Of a stretch of 64,000 nt of DNA, positions 1 to 8,990 are shown one piece after another; position 1 is the stretch's first letter; every line of letters begins with the position of its first letter. The translations under genes and the position numbers were made by a program. This DNA is from Pseudomonas sp. ISL-84 (GTDB lineage Bacteria; Bacillota; Bacilli; Bacillales; Cytobacillaceae). The stretch lies in contig JAGGRA010000027.1 in assembly GCA_018613035.1 (NCBI GenBank), positions 1-64,000 of the forward strand, written 5' to 3'. Under the pieces are notes generated by a model, which did no database searches, was not told the origin of the DNA, and worked only from the letters and a program-made list of their open reading frames with translations.

Positions 1-53
1 GCAAGCTTTATAGTCCAAAACAATCTATACGAAAAGAGCGTAAAAATAAAAAG

Positions 54-74
54 CCCTGCAGATTTCCTGCAGGG
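54..74 (+). terminator. Hairpin/terminator of the upstream gene
   Basis: Perfect 8-bp inverted repeat (CCCTGCAG at 54-61, CTGCAGGG at 67-74, 5-nt loop). A second hairpin follows at 76-103 (arms CCTTCTAtATCC and GGATAGAAGG). The hairpin is preceded by A residues but not followed by a long T run, so it may end transcription of a gene outside the window or be part of an RNA leader. Confidence 0.45.
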
Positions 75-135
75 TCCTTCTATATCCTTTTCAGGATAGA
101 AGGCAAAGGGAGAGGAGAAACCGGAGGAAGAACTT

Positions 136-195
136 ATGGGGAAACGTAAGTCTTCTCCGCGGTTGGCAACAACATCCTCGAATAGATGCTGTTAA
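136..195 (+). CDS. Candidate small ORF, 19 aa
   Basis: ATG at 136 preceded by a strong ribosome-binding site (CCGGAGGAAG at 121-130, about 6 nt before the ATG). It encodes a basic, serine-rich 19-residue peptide starting MGKRKSSPRL and ending in two cysteines before TAA. I recognise no family. The RBS and first codons also form an imperfect hairpin (GGAGGAAGAACTTAtG pairing with CgTAAGTCTTCTCC), so the start could be masked in RNA. The rest of the 406-nt stretch before rsmD holds the two hairpins at 54-103 and nothing else I recognise. It could equally be a chance ORF or a leader peptide. Confidence 0.25.
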   Translation: MGKRKSSPRLATTSSNRCC

Positions 196-406
196 TTACA
201 TTATTTCCACAATCATCATGGATATACACTTAATCGGATAATTTTTTCCATTTAATATGCCGGAATGATTACGCTTTCAATTTACAGGTTGGCTACCACT
301 TGTAAGTTATGGTAGGATAGGTAAGAAAAAATGTGTCAGATGATTGTTTCCCATTTGTAAACTATTCAGGCGGGAAATGAAAATTATGCAAGTTAGCGGT
401 GATTTT

Positions 407-976
407 ATGCGAGTTGTATCAGGTACGAAAAAAGGAAAGATATTAAAAGCAGTCCCGGGGAGTTCAACCCGGCCAACAACGGATAAAGTCAAGGAAGCTA
501 TATTTAATATCATTGGCCCTTATTTCGATGGCGGGCTGGGTCTTGACTTATTTGCCGGAAGCGGCGGGCTTGGAATTGAAGCTCTAAGCAGAGGGGCGGA
601 AAAAGTCATTTTTGTCGATCGTGACGGTAAGGCGATTCAAACCATTCATGAAAATATTCGCATATGCGGTCTTGAAGAACAGACGGAAGTATACCGTAAC
701 GATGCCGATCGTGCAATAAAGGCAATATTAAAAAGAGAATTAGCCTTTGATTACATATTTCTAGACCCTCCATATCGTAAGCAGCAGCTGCTCAAACTCC
801 TTCAGATAATTGATGAGAAGGCATTGCTTACTGATAAAGGTACAATATTGTGTGAACATAGCTCAGATGTATCCTTGCCGGATTCAGTCGGCAGACTTGT
901 TCAGCGCAAGCATGAAAATTACGGAATAATTTCTATATCCGTATACGGCAGTGCTGAAATCAACAAGCCAATTTAG
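407..976 (+). CDS. rsmD: 16S rRNA (guanine966-N2)-methyltransferase RsmD
   Basis: Class I SAM-dependent methyltransferase that modifies G966 of 16S rRNA in the 30S subunit (family knowledge; ylbH in B. subtilis). The 189-aa product has the SAM loop DLFAGSGG at residues 47-54 and the catalytic N-methylase motif DPPY at 120-123, with the conserved N-terminal STRPTTDKVKE block. I chose the ATG at 407 because the family begins MRV(I/V)SG; in-frame ATGs at 377 and 386 would add residues absent from relatives. The local RBS for 407 is weak, so the start is somewhat uncertain. It is followed 50 nt later by coaD, the usual Bacillus pairing. Confidence 0.93.
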   Translation: MRVVSGTKKGKILKAVPGSSTRPTTDKVKEAIFNIIGPYFDGGLGLDLFAGSGGLGIEALSRGAEKVIFVDRDGKAIQTIHENIRICGLEEQTEVYRNDADRAIKAILKRELAFDYIFLDPPYRKQQLLKLLQIIDEKALLTDKGTILCEHSSDVSLPDSVGRLVQRKHENYGIISISVYGSAEINKPI

Positions 977-1026
977 CAGAGCCTAAAAAATTATATAAAT
1001 ACTTAAAAATATGAAGGGGGATATAA

Positions 1027-1506
<480 letters not shown>

Positions 1507-1510
1507 CTGA

Positions 1511-1540
1511 AAACGGGCGCCAATGGCTGCCCGTTTTTTA
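1511..1540 (+). terminator. Terminator after coaD
   Basis: Inverted repeat AACGGGC (1512-1518) / GCCCGTT (1529-1535) followed by a run of T. It lies between convergent coaD and spoVV. Confidence 0.8.
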
Positions 1541-1557
1541 AATAAATGAAACTAATG

Positions 1558-1612
1558 ATTGATTTTTGCACCATGTTAATTGAAGCGGATGCGAGCGCGT
1601 GGAGCAAATCAA
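1558..1612. repeat. Family A intergenic repeat, minimal copy
   Basis: A 55-bp segment beginning TTGATTTTTGCACC and ending GGAGCAAATCAA, so its ends are inverted (TTGATTT / AAATCAA). It looks like an internally deleted member of the repeat seen at 5382-5516, 7945-8065, 12064-12243, 29985-30150 and 42783-42857. It lies between the coaD terminator and the 3' end of spoVV. Confidence 0.55.
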
Positions 1613-1644
1613 AAGGCAGCCTAAAGATTACCGTAAATATTTTT

Positions 1645-2862
1645 TTACCGTCTATCAAGACGCCTGGACAGTACATAAGTGTAGAAGGCAAGTGCAAGTA
1701 TTGTAATAAGGGGACCTGCTGCTGACAAACCATCAAGCATTTTCCCAAAAAATGAATATTCTCCGAAGAAGCCGACCGGAATGGCATTAGAAGGCTGTTC
1801 TGTGTTGTAAAAGCGTTCATAAATGGGGTTCCAGAGGATAAATGCAAAAAACGCAGCGGTAAACCCGTGAATGATTCTTGCAAAAAAGAAAGGCTTAAAA
1901 TTAATATCAGTCTGAGCAAGTATGCTCGCGACTTGTGCTTGTACGCTGAATCCGCTGAAGGCTAGTATAAAGCTGGTGATAACCACATGGTGCATCAATG
2001 TGGCCTGCTGTACCTGGCTTGTCATTTGACTTCCAAGCGTAATTTCAAAGAGTCCGGAAATAAAAGGAATGCTTAATTCAACCGGCAGATGAAACAGCGC
2101 TAAGACGATCTCTATGCCTTTAGCAAGTATTGCTGTTATTCCAAGGTGAAATAGAAGTTTGTTAATAACAGAGAAAAGAATGATAAATCCGCCGATCATT
2201 AATAGTGTTTGGATAGATGACATGACGGCGTCTCCTAGAAGCTTCCCGATGGGCCGGTTATCATTAATCCTTGTACGGTGAAGAGCTGAAAGGGCAGCCC
2301 GTAAAGAGGGTCTTGCTTTCTTTTCTTCCCGGGAGTGTTTCATGGGATTTCTTCCGTAAAATCTCATCAATAAGCCAACTGTAATGTTGCCCAGATAATG
2401 CGCTAAAGCCAGAATCACTCCAAGCTTTGCATTATTAAAGAAACCGACAGAAACGGCTCCGAATATAAACAGGGGGTTAGAACAATTGGTGAAGGAAACA
2501 AGGCGTTCTGCTTCTGTTTTTGTCAGCTGGCCTTCCTGCCGAAGCCTTGCTGTGAGCTTTGCTCCTGCGGGGTATCCTGATGCCATTCCCATTGCCCAGA
2601 CAAAACCTCCTACTCCGGGAACTTTAAATAAGGGCCTCATTAATGGCTCCAGCAGGACGCCGATAAATTTAACAACCCCGAAACCGATCAGCATCTCTGA
2701 AACGATAAAGAAAGGCAATAAAGATGGAAAAACGATTTCCCACCACATATTTAGTCCCCTGATTGAAGCATCAACCGATTCCTGGGGAAATGAAATTAAT
2801 GAAATGGCCATCAAGGTTACAGAGAGTGCAAGAGTAACCGTTTTTAATTTGGAACGAAACAC
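1645..2862 (-). CDS. spoVV: Spore DPA transport membrane protein SpoVV (YlbJ)
   Basis: Close homologue of B. subtilis YlbJ, renamed SpoVV, a SigmaE-dependent mother-cell protein needed to move dipicolinic acid across the outer forespore membrane (established knowledge). The 405-aa polytopic protein carries nucleoside-recognition (Gate) domain features: the PGVGGFVWAMGMASGYPAGAK block, the FTNCSNPLF segment and the C-terminal NGFSVQAQ-like motif seen here as SGFSVQAQ. I chose the GTG at 2862 (RBS GGAGG seven nt upstream on the minus strand), which matches the family N-terminus (RSKLKT); the upstream in-frame extension is not conserved. It is convergent with coaD. No convincing SigmaE promoter was confirmed. 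Confidence 0.9.
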   Translation of the reverse strand: MFRSKLKTVTLALSVTLMAISLISFPQESVDASIRGLNMWWEIVFPSLLPFFIVSEMLIGFGVVKFIGVLLEPLMRPLFKVPGVGGFVWAMGMASGYPAGAKLTARLRQEGQLTKTEAERLVSFTNCSNPLFIFGAVSVGFFNNAKLGVILALAHYLGNITVGLLMRFYGRNPMKHSREEKKARPSLRAALSALHRTRINDNRPIGKLLGDAVMSSIQTLLMIGGFIILFSVINKLLFHLGITAILAKGIEIVLALFHLPVELSIPFISGLFEITLGSQMTSQVQQATLMHHVVITSFILAFSGFSVQAQVASILAQTDINFKPFFFARIIHGFTAAFFAFILWNPIYERFYNTEQPSNAIPVGFFGEYSFFGKMLDGLSAAGPLITILALAFYTYVLSRRLDRR

Positions 2863-3329
2863 GGACAAGCCTCCCTCAAGTTGTACTGACTGTGCAACTA
2901 TTTTAAACAATGGTAAAATAAAGTAGCATTTTAATATTTATTTTTGTACGCATTTTATCAGAAATCGTTTATACAGAAACAGAGAAAAGTGAACAGGGAA
3001 TACAGGTATGGTCAATGCCGCCCAGCCTTGTCCCCATATAACTCAATATACTCATAGAACTTGAAATTAGACCATAGAATTAAGTACAGGCATGAGCAAA
3101 ATTCTGAAGGTAAATCCTGAAGGCTTAGGCATTAAATTCTAGAGAAGTGTGCTATTAGAAGGATTGCTGCTAATTAATGAAGGAGTGAACATCTCAACGC
3201 TCCTTCTCTGCGGAACGCTTCCGAGTCAGGGAGAGTTTTATTAAATTTTGAAACAGATATCCTTATAAAGGATAGAATAATAATGGCCAAGATAGGTGAG
3301 GCCTTATGAGGTCCAGAGGAGGGATTCTT
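2863..3329. other. Intergenic stretch between spoVV and ylbK
   Basis: About 470 nt between divergent genes. It should hold the spoVV promoter (minus strand) and a ylbK promoter (plus strand). A near-perfect inverted repeat TATCCTT-ata-AAGGATA lies about 60 nt before the ylbK start, with TTGAAA upstream and TAGAAT next to it but 19 bp apart, a poor SigmaA spacing. I see no gene, clear terminator or recognisable repeat in the rest. Confidence 0.4.
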
Positions 3330-4118
3330 TTGCGTCGTCCGAAAATTGGTTTGGCACTTGGTTCGGGAGGGGCGCGGGGGTTTGCCCACTTAGGAGCCAT
3401 CAAGGTCTTAAAGGAAGCAGGCATCCCAATCGATCTTATTGCGGGGAGCAGCATGGGAGCAATGGTCGGGTGCTTTTATGGAGCGGGGCTTGATGTAGAG
3501 CGTCTTTACAAACTTTCAAAGGCCTTTAAAAGGAAGTATTATCTAGATTTCACCGTACCCAAAATGGGTTTTATCGCAGGCAAGCGTGTAAAGGAACTCA
3601 TTCGTATTTTTACCCACGGCAAAAATCTAGAAGAGCTTGATATTCCTGTCAATGTTGTAGCCACTGATCTGATGACAGGAGAAAAGGTTGTATTTAATAA
3701 GGGCCCAATAGCTGATGCAGTGAGGGCAAGCATTTCCATACCGGGAATTTTTGTGCCTGAAAAATTTAATGGACGTTTATTGGTTGATGGGGGAGTAGTT
3801 GATCGGGTTCCGGTTTCTGTTGTAAAAGAGATGGGTGCAGACATTATCATTGCCATCGATGTTTCTCACGTAAAAACGAATGCGGAAATCACCTCTATTT
3901 ATGATGTAATCATGCAAAGCTTGGATATCATGCAAATGGAGCTCGTTACACATCGGGAAATTGCGTCCGACTTTATGATCAGGCCTAGAGTTGAAATGTA
4001 TAGCTCCCGTGCGTTTACTAACATAGAAGATATTATTAAAATCGGTGAAGAGGAAGCAAAGAAACATATTGATAGTATACAGCAGTACATAACCCAATGG
4101 GAGGAGCATCCTGAATAA
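3330..4118 (+). CDS. ylbK: Patatin-like phospholipase family protein YlbK
   Basis: Patatin/RssA-like serine acyl hydrolase; physiological substrate unknown. The 262-aa protein has the oxyanion loop GSGGARG at residues 11-17, the nucleophile elbow G-S-S-M-G at 39-43 (Ser41) and the catalytic Asp in LLVDGGVVDR near residue 155-160. I prefer the TTG at 3330, six nt after GAGGAGGG and aligned with the family N-terminus (RRPKIGLALGSGG); an ATG at 3306 with AGGTGAG upstream is the alternative. Its stop overlaps the ylbL start by one base, implying translational coupling. Confidence 0.9.
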   Translation: MRRPKIGLALGSGGARGFAHLGAIKVLKEAGIPIDLIAGSSMGAMVGCFYGAGLDVERLYKLSKAFKRKYYLDFTVPKMGFIAGKRVKELIRIFTHGKNLEELDIPVNVVATDLMTGEKVVFNKGPIADAVRASISIPGIFVPEKFNGRLLVDGGVVDRVPVSVVKEMGADIIIAIDVSHVKTNAEITSIYDVIMQSLDIMQMELVTHREIASDFMIRPRVEMYSSRAFTNIEDIIKIGEEEAKKHIDSIQQYITQWEEHPE

Positions 4119-5128
4119 TGAGAAACAAGTTTTATATCCGTTCCTTCTTGATTGTAGCAGTTATGATTTTGCTCAGTTCCTTTTATTATCTGCCCTATTA
4201 TGTGTCAAAGCCCGGTATGGCAAAAGAATTGGAGCCAATTATCGAGGTTGAAAACGGCTACGAAGAAAAAGGCACTTTTATGCTGACAACAGTAAGAATG
4301 GGACGTGCCAACATTTATGCTTATGTGACTGCAAAATTAAGCAAGTATCAGGAACTTTATCCTGTAGAAGATATCCGGGGTGAAAATGAAACGGATGAAG
4401 AGTATAATGTCCGCCAGCTTCATTTAATGGCTTCATCTAAATTGGCAGCTATTGAAACTGCCTATAAAAAAGCGGGGATTCCAATCAAGTATGATTATAA
4501 CGGCGTTTATGTTCTAAATGTCATGCCTGATATGCCTGCACATGGCAAGCTGCAGGCCGGAGACCGTATTTTCAAGGTGAATGGAAAAGAATTCGAATCC
4601 TCTGATGAGTTTATCGGCACTGTCTCTGAAAAACAGGAGGGTGACGAAATTACATTAACCTACGAACGCCAGGATCATACGAAAGAGACTACTATCACAC
4701 TAAAAACCCTTCAGGAAACTGGAAAACCTGGAGTAGGCATCACTTTGGTAGATGACAAGGAAGTTGAGGTTGAACCCGCTGTTAATATTGAAAGCGACGA
4801 AATTGGAGGACCCTCTGCAGGCTTGATGTTTTCGCTCGAAATATACAATCAGCTAATTAAAGAAGACCTGACCGGAGGTTTTCAGATTGCCGGAACAGGA
4901 ACAATAAATGCAGAGGGTACTGTTGGCCGAATCGGAGGCATTGAGCAGAAAATAGTTGCAGCGGACAAAGCTGGAGCAGAAATATTTTTTGCCCCTAACG
5001 AGAATGGTGCCAAAGACTCAAATTATAAAGCTGCTGCGGCAACCGCTAAGGATATTGGGACGGATATGAAAATTGTTCCGGTCGATACCTTTGATGATGC
5101 AGTAGAATATTTAAGAAATTTGAACTAA
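4118..5128 (+). CDS. ylbL: Membrane-anchored PDZ/Lon-type serine protease YlbL
   Basis: 336-aa protein with an N-terminal membrane anchor (about residues 8-28), a PDZ domain (about 125-190) and a C-terminal Lon-type proteolytic domain. The Ser-Lys dyad is visible as Ser233 in GGPSAGLMF and Lys278 in GGIEQKIVAA. In B. subtilis YlbL (DdcP) is a checkpoint-recovery protease acting after DNA damage. The ATG overlaps the ylbK stop by one base (TAATG), so the two are co-translated. A strong terminator follows at once. Confidence 0.93.
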   Translation: MRNKFYIRSFLIVAVMILLSSFYYLPYYVSKPGMAKELEPIIEVENGYEEKGTFMLTTVRMGRANIYAYVTAKLSKYQELYPVEDIRGENETDEEYNVRQLHLMASSKLAAIETAYKKAGIPIKYDYNGVYVLNVMPDMPAHGKLQAGDRIFKVNGKEFESSDEFIGTVSEKQEGDEITLTYERQDHTKETTITLKTLQETGKPGVGITLVDDKEVEVEPAVNIESDEIGGPSAGLMFSLEIYNQLIKEDLTGGFQIAGTGTINAEGTVGRIGGIEQKIVAADKAGAEIFFAPNENGAKDSNYKAAAATAKDIGTDMKIVPVDTFDDAVEYLRNLN

Positions 5129-5131
5129 TGA

Positions 5132-5163
5132 AGCTAGCGGCCAAAATGCCGCTGGCTTTTTTT
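5132..5163 (+). terminator. Terminator after ylbL
   Basis: Stem AGCtAGCGGC / GCCGCTGGCT with a 6-nt loop and a T7 tail. It ends the ylbK-ylbL unit. Confidence 0.88.
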
Positions 5164-5312
5164 AGGAATGGATTTAATGACTGCTTTGGTAAAGTCTGTA
5201 TATTACAATATCAGATGGAATTTAATCAACTGAGGTGAATGCAGCGTGGGCACTCGACGCTGTTTTGCTGCTTTGCTGCTTTGCCCTGAATGGTTTATAC
5301 ATCAGTTTTTAC

Positions 5313-5545
5313 TAAAGACTCTTTTCTAAAAGATTGTTGTTTTAAGTGGATTATGTAATTAAAGCATTGATAAATAAGGTTGGTTGATTGGAGCGCAAGG
5401 TGCGAGTCTCCAGCGCAGCAGGAGGATGGGACAGGAGAGACCCCACGGCGCTGTGAGCCGAGGAGGCTCGCCGCCCGCTCAGCGGTTCGCTGAGCAGCCT
5501 GAAGCGGAAATCAACCACTCCTCACTATTTGTTAAAAAACTAAAT
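5313..5545. repeat. Family A repeat, long composite copy
   Basis: GC-rich core at 5382-5516 with inverted ends (GGTTGATT ... AATCAACC) and internal arms, flanked on the left by CTCTTTTCTAAAAGATTGTTG and on the right by CTCCTCACTATTTGTT. Both flanks recur, without the core, at 50520-50612. A 64-aa ORF through it is arginine- and glycine-rich with no RBS and is not credible. The rest of the 5129-5539 gap holds only the ylbL terminator. Confidence 0.65.
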
Positions 5546-6751
5546 CATAATCGGAGGCTGTTTAAACTCCTGGTGTAAAAGGACTTGCTGCTGTCTGCCC
5601 TTAACACCCATTGCGTACACACGGGAGGCTTTAATGTCCAGGTGCAAAAGATTACGCACCTGGGAAGATACTCTTGAAATAAGAGGAATGGGCAAATCTG
5701 CTTTATGCTTGTTTAAATACTCCCTGCCATTTTTGGACATACCCAATAGCCGTAAATATGCTGCTTTAGCTGGTTCAGAAGGCATTTCCTCTTTAGCTGT
5801 ATTGGTAAGGATGTGAACACAAGCTCTCTGGAGTCTTGTCCATGTATATCGCTTCGTTTTAATCTGTTCCATAAATTGCTGGAAGGTTTCTGCCTGTAAA
5901 GCAGCGGCCAGGAATCGATGTTCAAGGCCTTCCTCCATTTCATAGATTGTTTCCAATTGTTCAGGAAGGAGGTGAATTAACCGGTATTTAAGAAGCGGCC
6001 AGTAGTCTTCCCACTGATGAAAACCTCCGAATTTTTCTTTGTATTCAATCAGGCCGCTATAGGTAGTTTGCGGAACGTACTGCTGAATGGTTTCAATTTC
6101 TCCATTTTCAGAGAATAGGGACTTCCTGATGCTTGTAGCGCTTGCAATTGTATCCGATGAAAACTGTTCATCATGGTATTCTGCATTTTTTCTGGCAACG
6201 GTCAGTAGTTTCAAAGATACATTTTGATATCTTGCAGCTTTTAAGTACTGAAAGCCGAGAATATTATTTGGTTTTGAAAGGTCAACCATGTCACTTTCAG
6301 GCTGTATATCCAGAAAAGCCAAGGATGCTGCTTTTGGATAGCTGCAGCCTTCATGCAAATGGAATTTAACCCTGCTTTGATATGTGTTATTTTGTTTCTT
6401 TAGAAATGAAAAAGTTTGATGGAAGCTATCCATATTGCCTGATTCGCTCCCAAAGCATAAGCTGCTGCAGCCAGCAGCTTCAAGTATAGAAACTGCTCCG
6501 CTTGCAAAAATATCCGCCTGTTGGGAAGCAAATTGATAGGGCAGCTCAAAAACAATATCTGCTCCTGCTTTTAAAGCCATTTCAGTTCGCTGCCACTTTG
6601 AAACAAGTGCCGGTTCTCCGCGCTGCAGAAAATTTCCGCTCATGGCAGCAATGACGATTTCTGCACCGGAAGCCTGCTTTGCCTGCTCCATATGGTAGGC
6701 ATGGCCATTGTGAAAAGGATTATACTCTACGATTACTCCAACTGCATCCAT
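5540..6751 (-). CDS. tmcAL: tRNA(Met) cytidine acetate ligase TmcAL
   Basis: Forms N4-acetylcytidine at position 34 of elongator tRNA-Met using acetate and ATP (B. subtilis YlbM). The 403-aa protein has the nucleotidyltransferase HxGH motif as HNGH at residues 14-17 in GVIVEYNPFHNGH, the SGNFLQRGEPA block near 38-48 and the LSKPNNILG motif near 150-158. I chose the ATG at 6751 (family start M-x-AVG; GAGGAG 10 nt upstream) over 6760, where the RBS would touch the start codon. It is transcribed divergently from ylbN. Confidence 0.93.
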   Translation of the reverse strand: MDAVGVIVEYNPFHNGHAYHMEQAKQASGAEIVIAAMSGNFLQRGEPALVSKWQRTEMALKAGADIVFELPYQFASQQADIFASGAVSILEAAGCSSLCFGSESGNMDSFHQTFSFLKKQNNTYQSRVKFHLHEGCSYPKAASLAFLDIQPESDMVDLSKPNNILGFQYLKAARYQNVSLKLLTVARKNAEYHDEQFSSDTIASATSIRKSLFSENGEIETIQQYVPQTTYSGLIEYKEKFGGFHQWEDYWPLLKYRLIHLLPEQLETIYEMEEGLEHRFLAAALQAETFQQFMEQIKTKRYTWTRLQRACVHILTNTAKEEMPSEPAKAAYLRLLGMSKNGREYLNKHKADLPIPLISRVSSQVRNLLHLDIKASRVYAMGVKGRQQQVLLHQEFKQPPIMI

Positions 6752-6928
6752 ATTTGACATACTCCTCGAAAAGGTTTAAAAAGATATGTATTGGAAAAAG
6801 TAAAAAGAAAGCCAAAATAAATGAAACGAACAACAATTTGGATTTCTATAAAAAACTGTAAATCCAATTGAAGAAAATCCGCCTTCAATAGTGTGATAAT
6901 AGCTACATTATAGTGTAAAGAAAAAATA

Positions 6929-6957
6929 TTGACAAATAATTATAGGAAGGCTATAAT
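6929..6957 (+). promoter_or_regulatory. SigmaA promoter for ylbN-rpmF
   Basis: Perfect -35 TTGACA (6929-6934) and perfect -10 TATAAT (6952-6957) with a 17-bp spacer. It lies 28 nt before the ylbN start and is among the strongest promoters in the window, as expected for a ribosomal-protein transcript. Confidence 0.9.
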
Positions 6958-6984
6958 TACCTTTGTTGCCTTGGGGTGATTCGT

Positions 6985-7509
6985 ATGAAATGGACTTTAA
7001 GTCAGTTACAAAAATATCGAAGCAAGGATTTTCCCATTGATGAAACTGTCAATGTAGATGAGGTCATGAAATTGGATCCGGACATTCGCGGTGCGTCACC
7101 AATGCACGTGACAGGACGTGCGGATATCGATTCGGCCAAAGTGACTTTTCATTTAAATATAAAGGGTCATTTAATACTGCCTTGTTCTCGTACTTTAGTT
7201 GACGTAAATTATCCAATTAATGTTGAAACAACAGAAACTTTTCTCTTAAAAGGTTTGGACTATGAGACCGAAGAGGAAGTTCACCAGGTAAAAGGTGATG
7301 TGATTGATCTTAATCCGATTCTTCATGAGATCCTTTTACTCGAAGTCCCAATGCAAGTTTTCTGCGAAGACAGCAGTGAAGAAGGAGCTCCTCAATCCGG
7401 AAAGGACTGGGAGGTCATTCAGGAGCAAGATAAACAGGATAAAGTAGATCCTCGTCTTGCCGGACTTGCTCAATTTTTTGATCAAAATGATCCTTCTTCC
7501 GATTCATAA
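6985..7509 (+). CDS. ylbN: YceD/DUF177 family protein YlbN
   Basis: 174-aa member of the YceD (DUF177) family, almost always encoded next to rpmF; in bacteria and plastids it is linked to 23S rRNA accumulation. Conserved features are the VTFHLNIKGHLILPCSRTL segment near residues 52-70 and the DLNPILHEILLLEVPM block near 110-125. I chose the ATG at 6985 (family start MKW) after TTGGGGTGATT; the upstream in-frame GTG at 6976 overlaps the RBS. Co-transcribed with rpmF. Confidence 0.92.
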   Translation: MKWTLSQLQKYRSKDFPIDETVNVDEVMKLDPDIRGASPMHVTGRADIDSAKVTFHLNIKGHLILPCSRTLVDVNYPINVETTETFLLKGLDYETEEEVHQVKGDVIDLNPILHEILLLEVPMQVFCEDSSEEGAPQSGKDWEVIQEQDKQDKVDPRLAGLAQFFDQNDPSSDS

Positions 7510-7628
7510 CGGAAGAAAAACAAGAAGCATTTGAAGAAACCAGCTTGATCTGGCCTTCATAACTTTCTTAATGGGTGTGTTCAAATCCCTTTGGACATCC
7601 TCTAATACTCTTTAAGGAGGTGGGAAGA

Positions 7629-7802
7629 ATGGCTGTACCTTTTAGAAGAACATCTAAAACTGCGAAGAGAAAACGTCGTACCCATTTTAAATTACAGGTT
7701 CCTGGTATGGTAGAATGCCCAAACTGTGGTGAAATGAAACTTGCTCACCGCGTTTGCAAAGCTTGCGGAACTTACAAAGGAAAAGAAGTAGTAAACGACT
7801 AA
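7629..7802 (+). CDS. rpmF: 50S ribosomal protein L32
   Basis: 57-aa L32 with the basic N-terminus [16 protein letters not shown] and an intact zinc ribbon: CPNC near residues 30-33 and CKAC near 43-46, so this is the zinc-binding (C+) form. RBS AAGGAGGTGGGAA precedes the ATG; the longer upstream ORF is not conserved. It follows ylbN and ends at a strong terminator. Confidence 0.97.
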   Translation: MAVPFRRTSKTAKRKRRTHFKLQVPGMVECPNCGEMKLAHRVCKACGTYKGKEVVND

Positions 7803-7817
7803 TCCTTTAGATACAAA

Positions 7818-7849
7818 GCACAAGAACATTATGTTCTTGTGCTTTTGTC
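7818..7849 (+). terminator. Terminator after rpmF
   Basis: Long inverted repeat GCACAAGAACAT / ATGTTCTTGTGC (7818-7829, 7831-7842) followed by CTTTTGTCG. Confidence 0.82.
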
Positions 7850-7944
7850 GTTTATGGGAAGAGATATACAAGTCTAAAAGTACAAGCTTCTGCAGATTTT
7901 TGCTAATATTAAAATAGCTTTAGTCAATGATTTTAAGCCATTAT

Positions 7945-8065
7945 TTGATTTTTGCAATCTGTTAATTAGAGTGGCAGGCGCGCGGCCTCAGCGGGAGAAG
8001 CGGGTAGAAGGGAGACTCCGCTTTAGTGCTTGAGGAAGCTTCCGGACGGTCCGGTGAAATCAACA
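7945..8065. repeat. Family A intergenic repeat
   Basis: Begins TTGATTTTTGCAATCTGTTA and ends GGTGAAATCAACA, with a GC-rich interior containing AGCGGGAGAAGCGGG. It is the same family as 1558-1612 and 5382-5516. It fills most of the rpmF to enoyl-CoA hydratase gap, where I see no clear promoter. Confidence 0.6.
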
Positions 8066-8102
8066 GCAAGTTTATAAGAAATTAGTAAAAAAGGAGGCAG
8101 CT

Positions 8103-8858
8103 ATGAAGCCATACATAATTGAAGAACATGAAGGTGGACTTTTAGTATTTACGATAAACAGGCCGGAAAAAAGGAATGCGATTAATTATGAAGTGATGGA
8201 CGGATTAGAAGAAGCATTGTCGAAAGCAGAAAACGAATCGGTTAAAGTGCTTGTTATTACTGGGGCAGGAGACCAGGCTTTTTGCTCAGGAGGGGATCTT
8301 TCCTCTTTCCATCACTTAAAAACAGAAATGGAAGCTTTCGTAATGCTTAGCAGAATGGCAGGGCTCTTGAAAAATCTGTTTTTCTTGCCGAAGCCCACTG
8401 TTGCCTTGCTAAATGGAACTGCTGTCGGAGGAGGCTGTGAACTGGCAGCTGCCTGCGATTTTCGAATTGCAAAAAGTGGCACCAGGGCAGGTTTTATTCA
8501 AGGAACATTGGCCATTACAACTGGCTGGGGGGGAGGTACAATGCTTATGGAAAAGCTGCTTCCTGCCAATGCCATGAAAATGCTTATGGAAGCTTGTCTA
8601 TATCCAACCGAAGAATTAGTCGGACTTGGATTTGTGCATTCCGTCTATGAGGGGAAAGCACTGGAAGGCTGCAGAAGTTTTCTGCATAAAATGCTTTTGC
8701 TGGAATCTGATGTTCTCAAAGCTTATAAAGAACTTACTGTTAAAAAATGGAAAACAAATGAGGTAGACGAAAGAATAGAGCAGGAAGTGCGCCGCTGTGC
8801 CCTATTGTGGGAAGGTGAACCGCATCATAGGCAGGTTGACCGTTTTATGAATAAATAA
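8103..8858 (+). CDS. Enoyl-CoA hydratase/isomerase family protein
   Basis: 251-aa crotonase-fold protein. The oxyanion-hole segments are visible: CSGGDLSS near residues 63-70 (CoA-binding A-x-x-G-G-D/x type) and AVGGGCELAAACDFRIA near 108-124. Family members hydrate or isomerise enoyl-CoA thioesters; the substrate cannot be read from sequence. RBS AAAAGGAGG precedes the ATG. It is absent from this position in B. subtilis but I recall it here in other Bacillaceae. The acyl-CoA carboxylase set 1.6 kb downstream suggests a shared branched-chain acyl-CoA or fatty-acid context, which is inference. Confidence 0.85.
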   Translation: MKPYIIEEHEGGLLVFTINRPEKRNAINYEVMDGLEEALSKAENESVKVLVITGAGDQAFCSGGDLSSFHHLKTEMEAFVMLSRMAGLLKNLFFLPKPTVALLNGTAVGGGCELAAACDFRIAKSGTRAGFIQGTLAITTGWGGGTMLMEKLLPANAMKMLMEACLYPTEELVGLGFVHSVYEGKALEGCRSFLHKMLLLESDVLKAYKELTVKKWKTNEVDERIEQEVRRCALLWEGEPHHRQVDRFMNK

Positions 8859-8891
8859 AAATTTGGAAATCAAAGAAAATCCCTTAAAATA

Positions 8892-8921
8892 GCACTGACT
8901 GAATAAAGTTTCACTTTATAG
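8892..8921. repeat. Family B repeat, 3'-end fragment
   Basis: Contains CACTGACTGAATAAAGTTTCACTTTATA, matching the 3' end of the repeat before ileS (CACTGATTGAAGTTTCACTTTATA at 47640-47662). ATAAAGT-ttc-ACTTTAT is itself an inverted repeat, nested in GACTGA ... TCAGTC. It lies in the ylbO leader. Confidence 0.45.
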
Positions 8922-8990
8922 AATGATATCAGTCTATCTTTTCTAGCAGAGGCATATGTATAAAGAAAAAACACTAGGAGGGATATTCTG

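Noticed and set aside
5384-5578. 64-codon plus-strand ORF rich in Arg and Gly
   Set aside because: It lies across the family A repeat and the 3' end of tmcAL, has no RBS and no family resemblance.
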